Shown here one piece after another: positions 19,632-30,223 of a stretch of DNA of 64,000 bases (its first letter is position 1; the number at the start of each line of letters is the position of its first letter). The stretch comes from Xanthobacter sp. NM-25 (GTDB lineage: Bacteria > Pseudomonadota > Alphaproteobacteria > Rhizobiales > Xanthobacteraceae): assembly GCF_022138605.1 (NCBI RefSeq), contig NZ_JACBFS010000003.1, positions 558,001-622,000 of the forward strand, written 5' to 3'. A model generated the notes under the pieces. The model was not told the DNA's origin. It saw only the letters and a list, made by a program, of their open reading frames with translations, and did no database searches. Both the position numbers and the translations under genes were made by a program.

Positions 19632-20861
19632 GTGTCCCAAGTCCTGAACAGCCCGGCGGTCGAGGGCCACGGCCTCTTCTCCCCCGTCTCCTCGCTTTAT
19701 GCGGCGCGGGCCCTTCGGGATTTCGGCGACGGCTTCGTCGCCGTGCTGCTTCCCGTCTATCTCTCGGCCCTCGGACTCGGCGCATTCGAGATCGGCGTGG
19801 TGGCAACCACCGCGTTGTTTGGCTCGGCGCTGATGACCCTCGCCATCGGGCTGCTTGGCCATCGCATCGACCGGCGCACGCTGCTGATCGCCGCGTCGGG
19901 CCTCATGGTGGCGACGGGGTTCGCCTTCACCCAGTCGGCAAGCTACGGGGCCGTGTTGTTGGTGGCCTTCTGCGGCACCATCAACCCGTCGTCCGGCTCG
20001 GTAAGCATCTTCGTACCCATCGAGCACGCGACGCTGTCCCATCTGGTGGCGGACAAGGCGCGGACTTCGGCCTTCGCGCGCTACAGCCTCGTGGGGGCCC
20101 TCGCCGCCGCGGTGGGCGCGCTGGCGGCTATGAGCCCGGACCTGATGGCCGAGTTCGGCATCTCACGCCTCGGCGCGCTGGAAGCCATGTTCACGCTCTA
20201 TGCGCTGCTAGGCGTGGCCGGCGGTCTCTTCTATGCCCGCATCCCGCGTGTCTCTGCCACCGAAGATAAGCCTGCCGCGGCCCTCGGTCCGTCGCGCGGC
20301 ATCGTCTACCGGCTTGCGGCGCTGTTCTCCATCGATGCGTTTGCCGGCGGGCTCGCGGTGCAGTCGCTTCTCGCGCTCTGGCTGTTCACGCGCTTCGGCC
20401 TGTCGCTCGCCGAAGCCGGCACGTTCTTCTTTATCTCCGGCGTGCTGTCCGCCTTCTCCTTCCCGGTCGCGGCGTGGCTCGCGCGACGCATCGGGCTCGT
20501 GAACACCATGGTGTTCACCCACATCCCCTCCAGCCTGTGCCTGATCCTCGCCGCGGTGGTGCCGAGCCTTGAGGTGGCCCTCGTCCTGCTGCTGGTGCGC
20601 TCCGCTCTGTCGCAGATGGATGTTCCGACCCGCTCCTCCTATGTGATGGCAGTGGTGACGCCGCCCGAGCGCGCGGCGGCGGCGAGCATCACCTCGGTGC
20701 CGCGCAGCCTTGCCGCGGCCTTGAGCCCGGCCATGGCCGGCGCCCTGTTCGCCGCCGGCCATGAGGCCTGGCCATTCATTCTCTGCGGGGTGCTGAAGAT
20801 CCTCTATGATTTCGGTCTGCTCTGGGCCTTCCGGCACATCAGGCCGCCGGAAGAGCGGTGA
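19632..20861 (+). CDS. MFS transporter in chromate cluster
   Basis: A 409-residue major-facilitator protein with about 12 hydrophobic segments. The MFS loop motif is seen as GLLGHRIDRRTLL near residue 75 and a second-half copy as WLARRIGLVNTM. It starts at a GTG (19632) 16 bases after the ChrB-C gene, preceded by GAGGGAGCGGTTGCC. MFS genes of this kind are found beside chrB in several alphaproteobacterial chromate islands. The substrate is unknown; export of chromate or another oxyanion is possible. The operon probably ends here, since the PadR gene has its own upstream dyads. Confidence 0.8.
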   Translation: MSQVLNSPAVEGHGLFSPVSSLYAARALRDFGDGFVAVLLPVYLSALGLGAFEIGVVATTALFGSALMTLAIGLLGHRIDRRTLLIAASGLMVATGFAFTQSASYGAVLLVAFCGTINPSSGSVSIFVPIEHATLSHLVADKARTSAFARYSLVGALAAAVGALAAMSPDLMAEFGISRLGALEAMFTLYALLGVAGGLFYARIPRVSATEDKPAAALGPSRGIVYRLAALFSIDAFAGGLAVQSLLALWLFTRFGLSLAEAGTFFFISGVLSAFSFPVAAWLARRIGLVNTMVFTHIPSSLCLILAAVVPSLEVALVLLLVRSALSQMDVPTRSSYVMAVVTPPERAAAASITSVPRSLAAALSPAMAGALFAAGHEAWPFILCGVLKILYDFGLLWAFRHIRPPEER

Positions 20862-20908
20862 CCTCTTGGCCAACCCTTCGGCGCGGGAGTTGACCGCTCC
20901 GCCCAGAT

Positions 20909-20936
20909 AATCGAATATCGATATCGAAATTCGATT
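20909..20936. promoter_or_regulatory. Nested palindromes upstream of padR-chrA (putative operator)
   Basis: AATCGAA (20909-20915) and TTCGATT (20930-20936) form an inverted repeat around the perfect palindrome ATATCGATAT (20915-20924). It lies just upstream of the PadR gene start, the typical place for a PadR autoregulatory operator. Binding by this PadR is inferred from location only. Confidence 0.45.
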
Positions 20937-20945
20937 TCGTATGAG

Positions 20946-21284
20946 ATGGAAGGGTGGATGGAGCATCAGGAGCTTCTGTCCGGCCTCGTTCGCCTGCACA
21001 TCCTCCATCATGCGGTGGAAGGCGAGGTCTATGGCCAGTGGATGATCGAGGAACTCGCCCGCCACGGCTACCGGCTGAGCCCGGGGACCCTTTACCCGAT
21101 GCTCCATGCCATGGAGCGCAAAGGCTATCTCGCCGTGCGGGAAGAGCGCCACGGACGTGCCCTCCGCCGGCTCTATTGCGCGACGCCGCTCGGCCGCGAG
21201 GCCCTGGAGACGGCGCGGCAGAAGGTGAGCGAGCTCTTCAAGGAAATGCGGCCCAGCCCACCAGCGGGGACCACGAAGCCATGA
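20946..21284 (+). CDS. PadR-family transcriptional regulator
   Basis: A 112-residue winged-helix repressor. The PadR signature is clear: LHILHHAVEGEVYGQWMIEELA, SPGTLYPMLHAMERKGYL, and RRLYCATPLGREAL. Its last codons overlap the chrA start (ATGA), so it is translationally coupled to the chromate exporter and probably controls it. A second in-frame ATG at 20958 (MEHQ) is an alternative start. Dyads immediately upstream suggest autoregulation. PadR control of chrA is less common than ChrB control, and here both genes are present. Confidence 0.88.
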   Translation: MEGWMEHQELLSGLVRLHILHHAVEGEVYGQWMIEELARHGYRLSPGTLYPMLHAMERKGYLAVREERHGRALRRLYCATPLGREALETARQKVSELFKEMRPSPPAGTTKP

Positions 21285-22576
21285 GCCAGGAAACCTGGGC
21301 CGGGAAGCATGAGCGGGGAAACATGAGCCGGGACGACGTCGCCGATGCCGCCATTCCTGCAACTCCGACGCGGGGCACGCCGCTCGAGGTCCTCGTCGCC
21401 TTCCTGAAGCTTGGATTCACCTGCTTCGGAGGGCCGATCGCCCATCTCGGCTATTTCCGGGAGGAGCTGGTGCTGCGCCGCCGCTGGCTCGATGACGAGG
21501 CCTATGCCGATCTCGTGGCCCTGTGCCAGTTCTTGCCGGGCCCCGCCTCCAGCCAGCTGGGCTTCGCGCTGGGACTGATCCGCGGCGGCGGGTTCCTTGG
21601 CGGCATCGCCGCATGGGCCGGCTTCACCCTTCCCTCTGCAGTGGCGCTCGTAGCGGTCGCGCTGGGCGCCGCCGCCCTCGGAGGACCTGCGGCCGAAGGC
21701 GTTCTGCACGGGTTGAAGCTCGTCGCCGTCGCGGTGGTGGCCCAGGCGGTCTGGGGCATGGCGCGCACGCTCACCCCCGATCAGCCAAGGGCCGGCATCG
21801 CCCTCGCGTCGATCGCCCTGGTGGTGTTTGCCGGCGGCGCCTTCGGACAGATCGCGGCCATTGCCGTGGGGGCGCTGGCGGGCCTAGTGCTGTGCCGCGA
21901 CCAGACCGCTTTGGGACGTGGCGCGCAGGACCCGTCCCACGCCCCGCCGGTGCCCCTGTCCCGCCGGACGGGGGTGCTGTTGCTCGTTGCCTTCGCGGCG
22001 CTGCTGGTGGTGCCGCCGATCCTGGCGCCGGCGACCGGATCCCAGGGTCTGGCGCTCTTCGACGCCTTCTACCGTTCGGGCGCCCTGGTGTTCGGCGGCG
22101 GCCACGTGGTTCTGCCGCTCCTGCAAGCCGAGCTAGTGGCACCGGGCTGGGTCACGCCCGACGACTTCCTCGCCGGCTACGGCCTCGTCCAGGCGGTGCC
22201 GGGTCCGCTCTTCACCTTCGCGGCATGGCTCGGCGCCGTGATGCGGCCGGAACCGAACGGCATCGTCGGCGCCGCCATCGCCCTCGTGGCGGTGTTCCTG
22301 CCGGGCATCCTTCTCGTGACAGGCATGCTGCCGTTCTGGGACACGCTGCGGCGCAAGAGCCTAGCCCAAGCCGCCATGCGCGGCGCGAACGCGGCCGTCG
22401 TGGGAATCCTCGGGGCCGCGCTCTACAGCCCCGTCTTCACCGGCACGGTGTTCGATGCCCCGGATTTCGTGGTGGCGCTGGCGGGCTTCCTGCTGCTCAC
22501 CGTGTGGCGCGTCCCACCGCTCGTCGTGGTGCTTCTGCTCGCCGCGGCTGGAGGCATGCGGCACACCTTGACCTGA
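21281..22576 (+). CDS. chrA: Chromate efflux transporter ChrA
   Basis: A 431-residue CHR-family exporter with the usual two homologous halves. Half one has FLKLGFTCFGGPIAHLGYFREELV and FLPGPASSQLGFALG. Half two has RSGALVFGGGHVVLPLL and GYGLVQAVPGPLFTFAAWLG. It pumps chromate out across the inner membrane. The start overlaps the PadR stop. An ATG at 21324 (MSRDDV) is a possible alternative. The rhodanese gene follows 14 bases downstream, so padR-chrA-rhodanese form one operon. Confidence 0.93.
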   Translation: MSQETWAGKHERGNMSRDDVADAAIPATPTRGTPLEVLVAFLKLGFTCFGGPIAHLGYFREELVLRRRWLDDEAYADLVALCQFLPGPASSQLGFALGLIRGGGFLGGIAAWAGFTLPSAVALVAVALGAAALGGPAAEGVLHGLKLVAVAVVAQAVWGMARTLTPDQPRAGIALASIALVVFAGGAFGQIAAIAVGALAGLVLCRDQTALGRGAQDPSHAPPVPLSRRTGVLLLVAFAALLVVPPILAPATGSQGLALFDAFYRSGALVFGGGHVVLPLLQAELVAPGWVTPDDFLAGYGLVQAVPGPLFTFAAWLGAVMRPEPNGIVGAAIALVAVFLPGILLVTGMLPFWDTLRRKSLAQAAMRGANAAVVGILGAALYSPVFTGTVFDAPDFVVALAGFLLLTVWRVPPLVVVLLLAAAGGMRHTLT

Positions 22577-22590
22577 CACCCATCCGGGAG

Positions 22591-23406
22591 ATGTCCATGT
22601 TACAGGATCCGGTCATCGAGCCGTCGGCCTTGGCCTTTCTCGGCGCCTTCCATCTCCTCGACGTCCGTTCCCCGGACGCGTTCGAAAAGGGCCATGCGCC
22701 GGGCGCCATCCGCGTGCCCATCGCGGCGTGGGAGGCGGCGGCCCGTGTCGCCGAGACCTCCCTCGATACGTCCACCTATTGGGAGGACGCCATCCGTGGG
22801 CTCGGTCTCGATCCGGCGGTTCCGGTGGTGGTGAGCGATGACGGCCGGATGACGGACTCGGCCCGCGTCTGGTTTATCCTGCAATATTTCGGGGTGAAGG
22901 CCCTGGTCCTGAACGGCGGCGGGCCAACCCTCTCCGGGTATCCGGATCGCCTCGCCGGCATTCGCCCGGCGGTCCCCACCGCGGCGTTCCGGGCCCATCC
23001 CGGCACTGGACCGGTCGGACTCGTCAACCGCACCGAATTGAAGGGCAACCTGAGCAAGGTCCACATCCTCGACGCCCGGACCTCGGCGGAATTCAGCGGC
23101 GAGGACCTGCGCCAGAACACAAGAGGCGGGCATCTGCCCGGTACCCGGCTTCTGCCGCATGCCGACCTCCTCGGTTCGGGCCGCCTGAAGCCGGCTGCCG
23201 ACCTGCACGCGCTGCTGTCCGCTGCCGGGTTCGGCCCCGGCGACCACATCGTCACCCATTGCGATGGCGGCGGGCGCGCGGCCCTTGCGGCTCTCGCCGC
23301 CTTGCGGGCGGGCTATGACGACGTCCAAGTCTACTATTTGAGCTTTGCCGACTGGGCGAAGGACGAGAGTTGCCCGATCGTGCGGGACGAACAAGGACCC
23401 GCCTGA
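22591..23406 (+). CDS. Tandem rhodanese-type sulfurtransferase
   Basis: A 271-residue protein with two rhodanese folds. The first (HLLDVRSPDAFEKGHAPGAI) lacks a catalytic cysteine and is structural. The second (HILDARTSAEFSG, GGHLPGTRLLPH) has the active loop HCDGGGRA with the Cys near residue 224. This is the thiosulfate:cyanide sulfurtransferase layout. It follows chrA by 14 bases. A sulfur-transfer enzyme near chromate export may relate to sulfur stress caused by chromate, a sulfate analogue; that link is inference. No signal peptide is seen, so it is probably cytoplasmic. Confidence 0.82.
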   Translation: MSMLQDPVIEPSALAFLGAFHLLDVRSPDAFEKGHAPGAIRVPIAAWEAAARVAETSLDTSTYWEDAIRGLGLDPAVPVVVSDDGRMTDSARVWFILQYFGVKALVLNGGGPTLSGYPDRLAGIRPAVPTAAFRAHPGTGPVGLVNRTELKGNLSKVHILDARTSAEFSGEDLRQNTRGGHLPGTRLLPHADLLGSGRLKPAADLHALLSAAGFGPGDHIVTHCDGGGRAALAALAALRAGYDDVQVYYLSFADWAKDESCPIVRDEQGPA

Positions 23407-23533
23407 TGGTGGTTCAGGGAAAACCAATGCGCGCACAGGTGACCTCGTCGGCGCGCACATTGATCCTGCTCAAGGCGGTCCTTTCATGCGGACCTACGAT
23501 GAGGCATAGTTCGCCGGTGAGGCGATGGGGTAT

Positions 23534-23920
23534 ATGATTAGGCTTAGATCCGCAGCGGGGTGGGTGAAAGTGCTGCCAGCGATCCTGGTGGCAATGGCCA
23601 TGCTGTTCGGACCCATCGCCAGCGCCTATTCCGCGCCATGCCACGACGACGGGGACCCGGCATACGCCGCTGCGGCGGATCATCCGCATCAGGTCGCCTC
23701 GCCCGATCCCGCGGATCATCATCCGGACGAGCCGACCCAAACCGCTGACCACGGAAAATGCTGCAGCGTCTCCTGCAGCGTCTATGTGCCCGTGGCAAAC
23801 GGCGTGGACCTCCACGTTCTGGATCTGGTCTTTGTGCGACAGCCCTTTGATCTCGACAACCAGGCCGGGGACGGCTTGGCGGTCTTGCCCGGCCTCGATC
23901 CCCCTCGTTTCCAGAGCTGA
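23534..23920 (+). CDS. Exported His/Cys-rich hypothetical protein
   Basis: A 128-residue protein with a signal peptide (hydrophobic VLPAILVAMAMLFGPIASA, cleavage near SAYSA). The mature part is rich in potential metal ligands: C-H-D-D, DHPHQ, ADHHPDE, and DHGKCCSVSCSVYV. It resembles the small DUF2946-like or CopL-like periplasmic proteins common in metal islands, but I cannot assign a family firmly. It stands 127 bases after the rhodanese gene and 137 before the DUF3141 gene. Periplasmic metal binding is a reasonable inference. The start could also be ATG 23525. Confidence 0.55.
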   Translation: MIRLRSAAGWVKVLPAILVAMAMLFGPIASAYSAPCHDDGDPAYAAAADHPHQVASPDPADHHPDEPTQTADHGKCCSVSCSVYVPVANGVDLHVLDLVFVRQPFDLDNQAGDGLAVLPGLDPPRFQS

Positions 23921-24057
23921 TAGCGGTCTCAACGCATTCCAGGCGTGAGGCGGACGTGCGAAGCGGCACCCGTTGAGGGTTCCGACGCGTCGACGCGCCG
24001 GAAGATGCCCCGACATCAGCGTCGGCCTTGTGCCGATGGGGAAACGAGGACCTTTCC

Positions 24058-25956
24058 ATGTACGGTCGCGACACGCTTGCCGAGCCTATGGCCGGCACGG
24101 CTGCGCCTGGGCAATCCGGACTGACTGGCACCGGAGCCCGGCAGCAAACCCGCAATGCCCAGGGGGGCGCCTTCTCCAGCGATCCCGGAACGTTCGCTCG
24201 CAATTTCCTGTCCTATGGCAGAGACGCGGCCGAGCGCTGGATCCTGTTCTGGGACACGCTGCGCCAGCGGGCTGACAACATGCTGGCGCACGAGCGCGCA
24301 GGAAAGCCGCCGCTGCTCGACTTCGACTACGAGGTCGTGCTCGATGCCCGCCGGTTCGAGCATCCGACAAACTATGCGCTCCTGCGCGTGACCCGCGTCG
24401 GGGACGAATGTTTGGAAGACTGCCTGGACGCGGCCAAGCCACCCGTGGTGATCCTCGATCCGCGCGCCGGCCACGGCCCCGGGATCGGGGGCTTCAGGCA
24501 GGACTCCGAGATCGGCGTCGCCCTGCACCAGGGGCACCCGGTCTATTTCGTCACCTTCTATCCCGAGCCTGCCGCGGGGCAGACGCTCGCCGACGTGCTC
24601 CATGCGCTGCGGCAGTTCGTAAAGGAGGTGTCCCATCGGCATTCCGGCGCCGCGCCTGTGCTCTATGGGAATTGCCAGGCCGGCTGGGCGGTGACGCTGC
24701 TCGCCGCGGACTGCGCGGGGCTGGCCGGACCCACCGTGCTGAACGGAACCCCTCTGTCCTACTGGGCCGGCGAGACCGGCATCAACCCCATGCGCATCGC
24801 CGCCGGTTTCGAGGGCGGGGCATGGCTGACGCATCTCCTCTCCGACCTCGGGGACGGACGCTTCGACGGCGCCTTCCTGGTGCAGAACTTCGAGGGACTG
24901 AAGCCAGAGGCCGTGTGGGAGAAGTATGCGAACCTCTATGCCCATATGGATACCGAGCGCGAGCGGTTCCTTGCCTTCGAGCGCTGGTGGGGCGGCTATT
25001 ACTTCCTGAGCCGCGAAGAGATCCTCGCCATCGTGGAGAATTTCTTCGTCGGTAACAAGTTGGAGCAGGGTCGTGTCCAGATCTGCGAAGGGTGCCATGC
25101 GGACCTCAGGCGCATCCGCAATCCACTCGTGATCTTCGCCTCCTATGGCGACAACATCACGCCGCCCCATCAGGCGCTTGGCTGGATACCGGCCGTGTAC
25201 AAGGATACGGACGACCTGAAGGCGGCGGGCCAGCGCATCGTCTATCTCATCAACCGCCACGTGGGTCACCTCGGCATCTTCGTTTCCGCCAAGGTTGCGC
25301 GGCTGGAACATCGGGCCATCCTCGAGAGCCTGCCGCGGATCGAGACGCTCCCGCCCGGCCTCTACGAGATGAAGATCGACAATCCGTCCGGCGATCCCGA
25401 TTGCCGTGAGGGCGGCTATCAGGTCCGCTTCGAGGCGCGCGAGGTGTCGGACATCCGCTTCCCCCGGCAGGACCCTGCCTTCGAGCGCGTGCGCGACCTG
25501 TCGGAACGCAACGAAGCCTTCTACCGCACGTTCGTCAGCCCCTGGGTCCGGGCGCTGACGACGCCCTGGTCCGCGGCGGCGCTTGAGACGCTGCACCCCA
25601 TGCGCACCAGCCGCCTCCTCCTGTCCGAAGGCTTTATGCCCTGGATGCGCGGCGTCCGATGGCTGGCGGAGCACGTCGACGCGGACCGGCATCCGGTTGC
25701 TCCGGACAATCCCTTCAAGGTCGAGGAGGAGCGGGTCGTCTTGCGTGTCGCCGAGGGGATCGAGCAGGGACGGCGCCTGCGGGACGCCCTGTGGGAGCGC
25801 GCCTTCGACAGCATCTATGGCGGCGTGGGTAGTACCCGCCCCGTCGCGCCGGAACACCAGGGCACGATCGATGAAGCACAGCCGCAAGACACACGGACCA
25901 GTTTGGATTTCCAGGCGGCCGGCCTCAGCCGCGCCGCAGTGACAGGAGGGAACTGA
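24058..25956 (+). CDS. DUF3141 alpha/beta-hydrolase-like protein
   Basis: A 632-residue protein of the DUF3141 family, whose members resemble polyhydroxyalkanoate synthase/depolymerase-type hydrolases. Near residue 204 it has YGNCQAGWAV, a nucleophile-elbow-like turn with cysteine, as in PhaC enzymes. Other conserved stretches are PVVILDPRAGHGPGIGGF, YFVTFYPEPAAGQTL and FASYGDNITPPHQALGW. Function is unproven. The start ATG 24058 has AGGA seven bases before it. It leads a likely operon with the Spy-like, DUF2933, ICMT-like and CopA-type genes, so it is linked to copper stress here rather than to its more usual acetate/phosphotransacetylase neighbours. Confidence 0.78.
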   Translation: MYGRDTLAEPMAGTAAPGQSGLTGTGARQQTRNAQGGAFSSDPGTFARNFLSYGRDAAERWILFWDTLRQRADNMLAHERAGKPPLLDFDYEVVLDARRFEHPTNYALLRVTRVGDECLEDCLDAAKPPVVILDPRAGHGPGIGGFRQDSEIGVALHQGHPVYFVTFYPEPAAGQTLADVLHALRQFVKEVSHRHSGAAPVLYGNCQAGWAVTLLAADCAGLAGPTVLNGTPLSYWAGETGINPMRIAAGFEGGAWLTHLLSDLGDGRFDGAFLVQNFEGLKPEAVWEKYANLYAHMDTERERFLAFERWWGGYYFLSREEILAIVENFFVGNKLEQGRVQICEGCHADLRRIRNPLVIFASYGDNITPPHQALGWIPAVYKDTDDLKAAGQRIVYLINRHVGHLGIFVSAKVARLEHRAILESLPRIETLPPGLYEMKIDNPSGDPDCREGGYQVRFEAREVSDIRFPRQDPAFERVRDLSERNEAFYRTFVSPWVRALTTPWSAAALETLHPMRTSRLLLSEGFMPWMRGVRWLAEHVDADRHPVAPDNPFKVEEERVVLRVAEGIEQGRRLRDALWERAFDSIYGGVGSTRPVAPEHQGTIDEAQPQDTRTSLDFQAAGLSRAAVTGGN

Positions 25957-25958
25957 CC

Positions 25959-26567
25959 ATGACGACGTTTCGCAATCTGATGCTCGCCGGCGCGCTGTTG
26001 CTCGCCACGCCAGGCTTCGCCGAGGACGCGCACCACCCGCCGGAGGCCCAGCCTGCCGCGCCCCAGGCACCCGCGCCGGCGCCGCAGCCGTCTCAGGCCA
26101 CGCCGACGCCCGGCGGCCCCCAAGGCATGATGGGGCCGGGCATGATGGGGATGATGGGCGGTGGAAACGCAGGGGCCGGCATGGGGATGATGGGCGGAGC
26201 CGCCGCGGGCGCCATGGGGATGGGCCAGATGATGGATCCAGGCCGCGTCGCAGGGCGCATCGCCTTCCTGAAGGCCGAACTGAAGATCACCGACGCCCAG
26301 CAGCCCCTGTGGAACGCATTCACGGAGGCGCTCAAGACCAACCGCGCCATGATGGGGGACATGCAGGAGATGATGATGGCTGCGCAGGGCGCCGCCGCCC
26401 CAACCCTCATCCAGCGGATTGAGGGCCACGAGCGCATGCTCGCCGCTCGCCTCGAAGCGGTGCGCCGCCTCAAGGCCGCGCTCGGGCCGCTCTACGCGTC
26501 GTTCGACGAAGCGCAGAAGCGCACAGCGGACCAGCTCATGATGCCGGGCGGAATGGGGCCCATGTAA
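25959..26567 (+). CDS. Spy/CpxP-like periplasmic protein, Met-rich
   Basis: A 202-residue exported protein: signal peptide MLAGALLLATPGFA, then a Pro/Ala/Gln spacer and a Met/Gly-rich stretch (about 50-90, repeated GMMG units). A helical C-terminal part contains LKITDAQQPLWNAF, a version of the LTxxQ motif, and ends in a second Met-rich tail. Spy-like proteins are periplasmic chaperones and copper- or zinc-responsive. The Met clusters suit Cu(I) binding. It starts 2 bases after the DUF3141 stop. Confidence 0.75.
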   Translation: MTTFRNLMLAGALLLATPGFAEDAHHPPEAQPAAPQAPAPAPQPSQATPTPGGPQGMMGPGMMGMMGGGNAGAGMGMMGGAAAGAMGMGQMMDPGRVAGRIAFLKAELKITDAQQPLWNAFTEALKTNRAMMGDMQEMMMAAQGAAAPTLIQRIEGHERMLAARLEAVRRLKAALGPLYASFDEAQKRTADQLMMPGGMGPM

Positions 26568-26645
26568 GCGCGATGTGAGCGTCGCGCCGCGTAGGCGGGT
26601 CGGCGATCGCGGCCGGCCCGCCCGGATCAAGTGGAGGAGGACCAA

Positions 26646-26939
26646 ATGTCCTGGCATGACGACACCGGCCATATGCCGCGGCCCGGCAACGACACCGGCA
26701 CGCGCGCCCCGCACCGAAGCTTCTGGCGCTCGCCCGGCGGCATCGTCGCCATCGGCTTCCTTCTCGCGGCGGCCTTTCTTTTGTTCTCGGAGCACCGCGC
26801 CCATGTGCTGGGATATCTACCCTTCCTCCTGCTGCTCGCCTGCCCGCTGATGCACATGTTCATGCATCACGGTCACGGCCATCATGCGGGACACCAGCCA
26901 GGCGAACGGCAGCCGGGCCCCGATGGGGGCAACCGATGA
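26646..26939 (+). CDS. DUF2933 small membrane protein
   Basis: A 97-residue protein with one or two hydrophobic segments (GIVAIGFLLAAAFLLFSEHRA and LGYLPFLLLLACPLMHMFMH) and a His-rich C terminus (HHGHGHHAGH). This is the DUF2933 pattern seen next to copper ATPases. ATG 26646 follows a strong GGAGGAGG. Its stop overlaps the next start (ATGA). A role in metal handling at the membrane is inferred from context and ligands. Confidence 0.78.
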   Translation: MSWHDDTGHMPRPGNDTGTRAPHRSFWRSPGGIVAIGFLLAAAFLLFSEHRAHVLGYLPFLLLLACPLMHMFMHHGHGHHAGHQPGERQPGPDGGNR

Positions 26940-27602
26940 CCGAGACCCCCGCTTATGGCCTGTGGGGCCTCGTGATCATCAACTCGGTGGTCTTTATCCT
27001 GTTTGCGGCAAGCTTCACCCGGCTGCAGACACCGCGGGACTGGCGCACGCTCGGGGCGTTCTCGGCCTTCATCCTTGCCCTGTTCACCGAGATGTACGGC
27101 TTTCCGCTGACCATCTATCTCCTGTCGGGATGGCTTGGCCGGCAGTTTCCCGGTGTCGATTTCTGGTCCCATGACGCCGGCCATCTGCTGGAGACCTTGT
27201 TCGGATGGCGCGTGAACCCCCATTTCGGGCCGTTCCACATCCTCAGCAATATTCTGATCTTCGGCGGCTTCTGGCTGCTCGTGGCGAGCTGGAACGTGCT
27301 TTATGCGGCCCAGCGCGATCATCGCCTCGCGACCGAAGGTCCCTATTCCCGCGTGCGGCATCCCCAGTACGCCGCCTTCGTCGTCATCATGTTCGGCTTC
27401 CTGCTGCAGTGGCCGACATTGGTCACGCTCGCCATGTTCCCCATTCTCGTCTGGGTCTATGCGCGGCTCGCACGGCAGGAAGAAGCCGCCGCCCGCGCCG
27501 AGTTCGGGCCGGCGTGGGATGATTATGCCAGCCGCGTCCCCGCCTTTTTCCCCCGTATCGGAATTTCATCCGCGACAGCGCCTCGCTCCGGAGATGGCCT
27601 TC

Positions 27603-27610
<8 letters not shown>
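26936..27610 (+). CDS. ICMT-like membrane methyltransferase family protein
   Basis: A 224-residue membrane protein with about five hydrophobic segments. The C-terminal part has the isoprenylcysteine carboxyl methyltransferase/phospholipid methyltransferase signature: EGPYSRVRHPQYAAFVVIMFG and the later RLARQEEAAARAEFGPAW. The substrate in bacteria is unknown, but such genes recur beside DUF2933 and copper ATPases. It overlaps the DUF2933 stop by 4 bases and the ATPase start by 8, so the three are translationally coupled. Confidence 0.78.
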
Positions 27611-29987
<2,377 letters not shown>

Positions 29988-30039
29988 CGCGTCCTCATTC
30001 GTGGATTGCAGAGACGGCTCCGGCTCCAGGGAGGGAACC

Positions 30040-30159
30040 ATGATGAATCTCGACGGCATGATGGGCTCCGGCATGTGGGGGATGTGGCTGTTCGGCCTCC
30101 TGATCCTGGTGCTGGTCGTCCTCGGGATCGCGGCGCTCATCAAGTATCTCGGTCGATGA
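30040..30159 (+). CDS. Small Met-rich single-span membrane protein
   Basis: A 39-residue protein: Met-rich start (MMNLDGMMGSGMWGMW), one hydrophobic span (LFGLLILVLVVLGIAALI), and a basic end (KYLGR). GGGAGGGA precedes the tandem ATG codons. Small Met-rich membrane peptides like this are common in copper islands and may be accessory to the pump encoded 52 bases upstream. Function is inferred. Confidence 0.65.
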   Translation: MMNLDGMMGSGMWGMWLFGLLILVLVVLGIAALIKYLGR

Positions 30160-30223
30160 GACCGCGTCCCTCCGGTCGGACGCCGTGGGCATGCGTTTCG
30201 CGACGATGATCGGCGGGACCGCT

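Noticed and set aside
30160..30178. Short dyad GACCG/CGGTC as a bidirectional terminator between convergent genes
   Set aside because: A 5-bp stem without T-runs is too weak to call.
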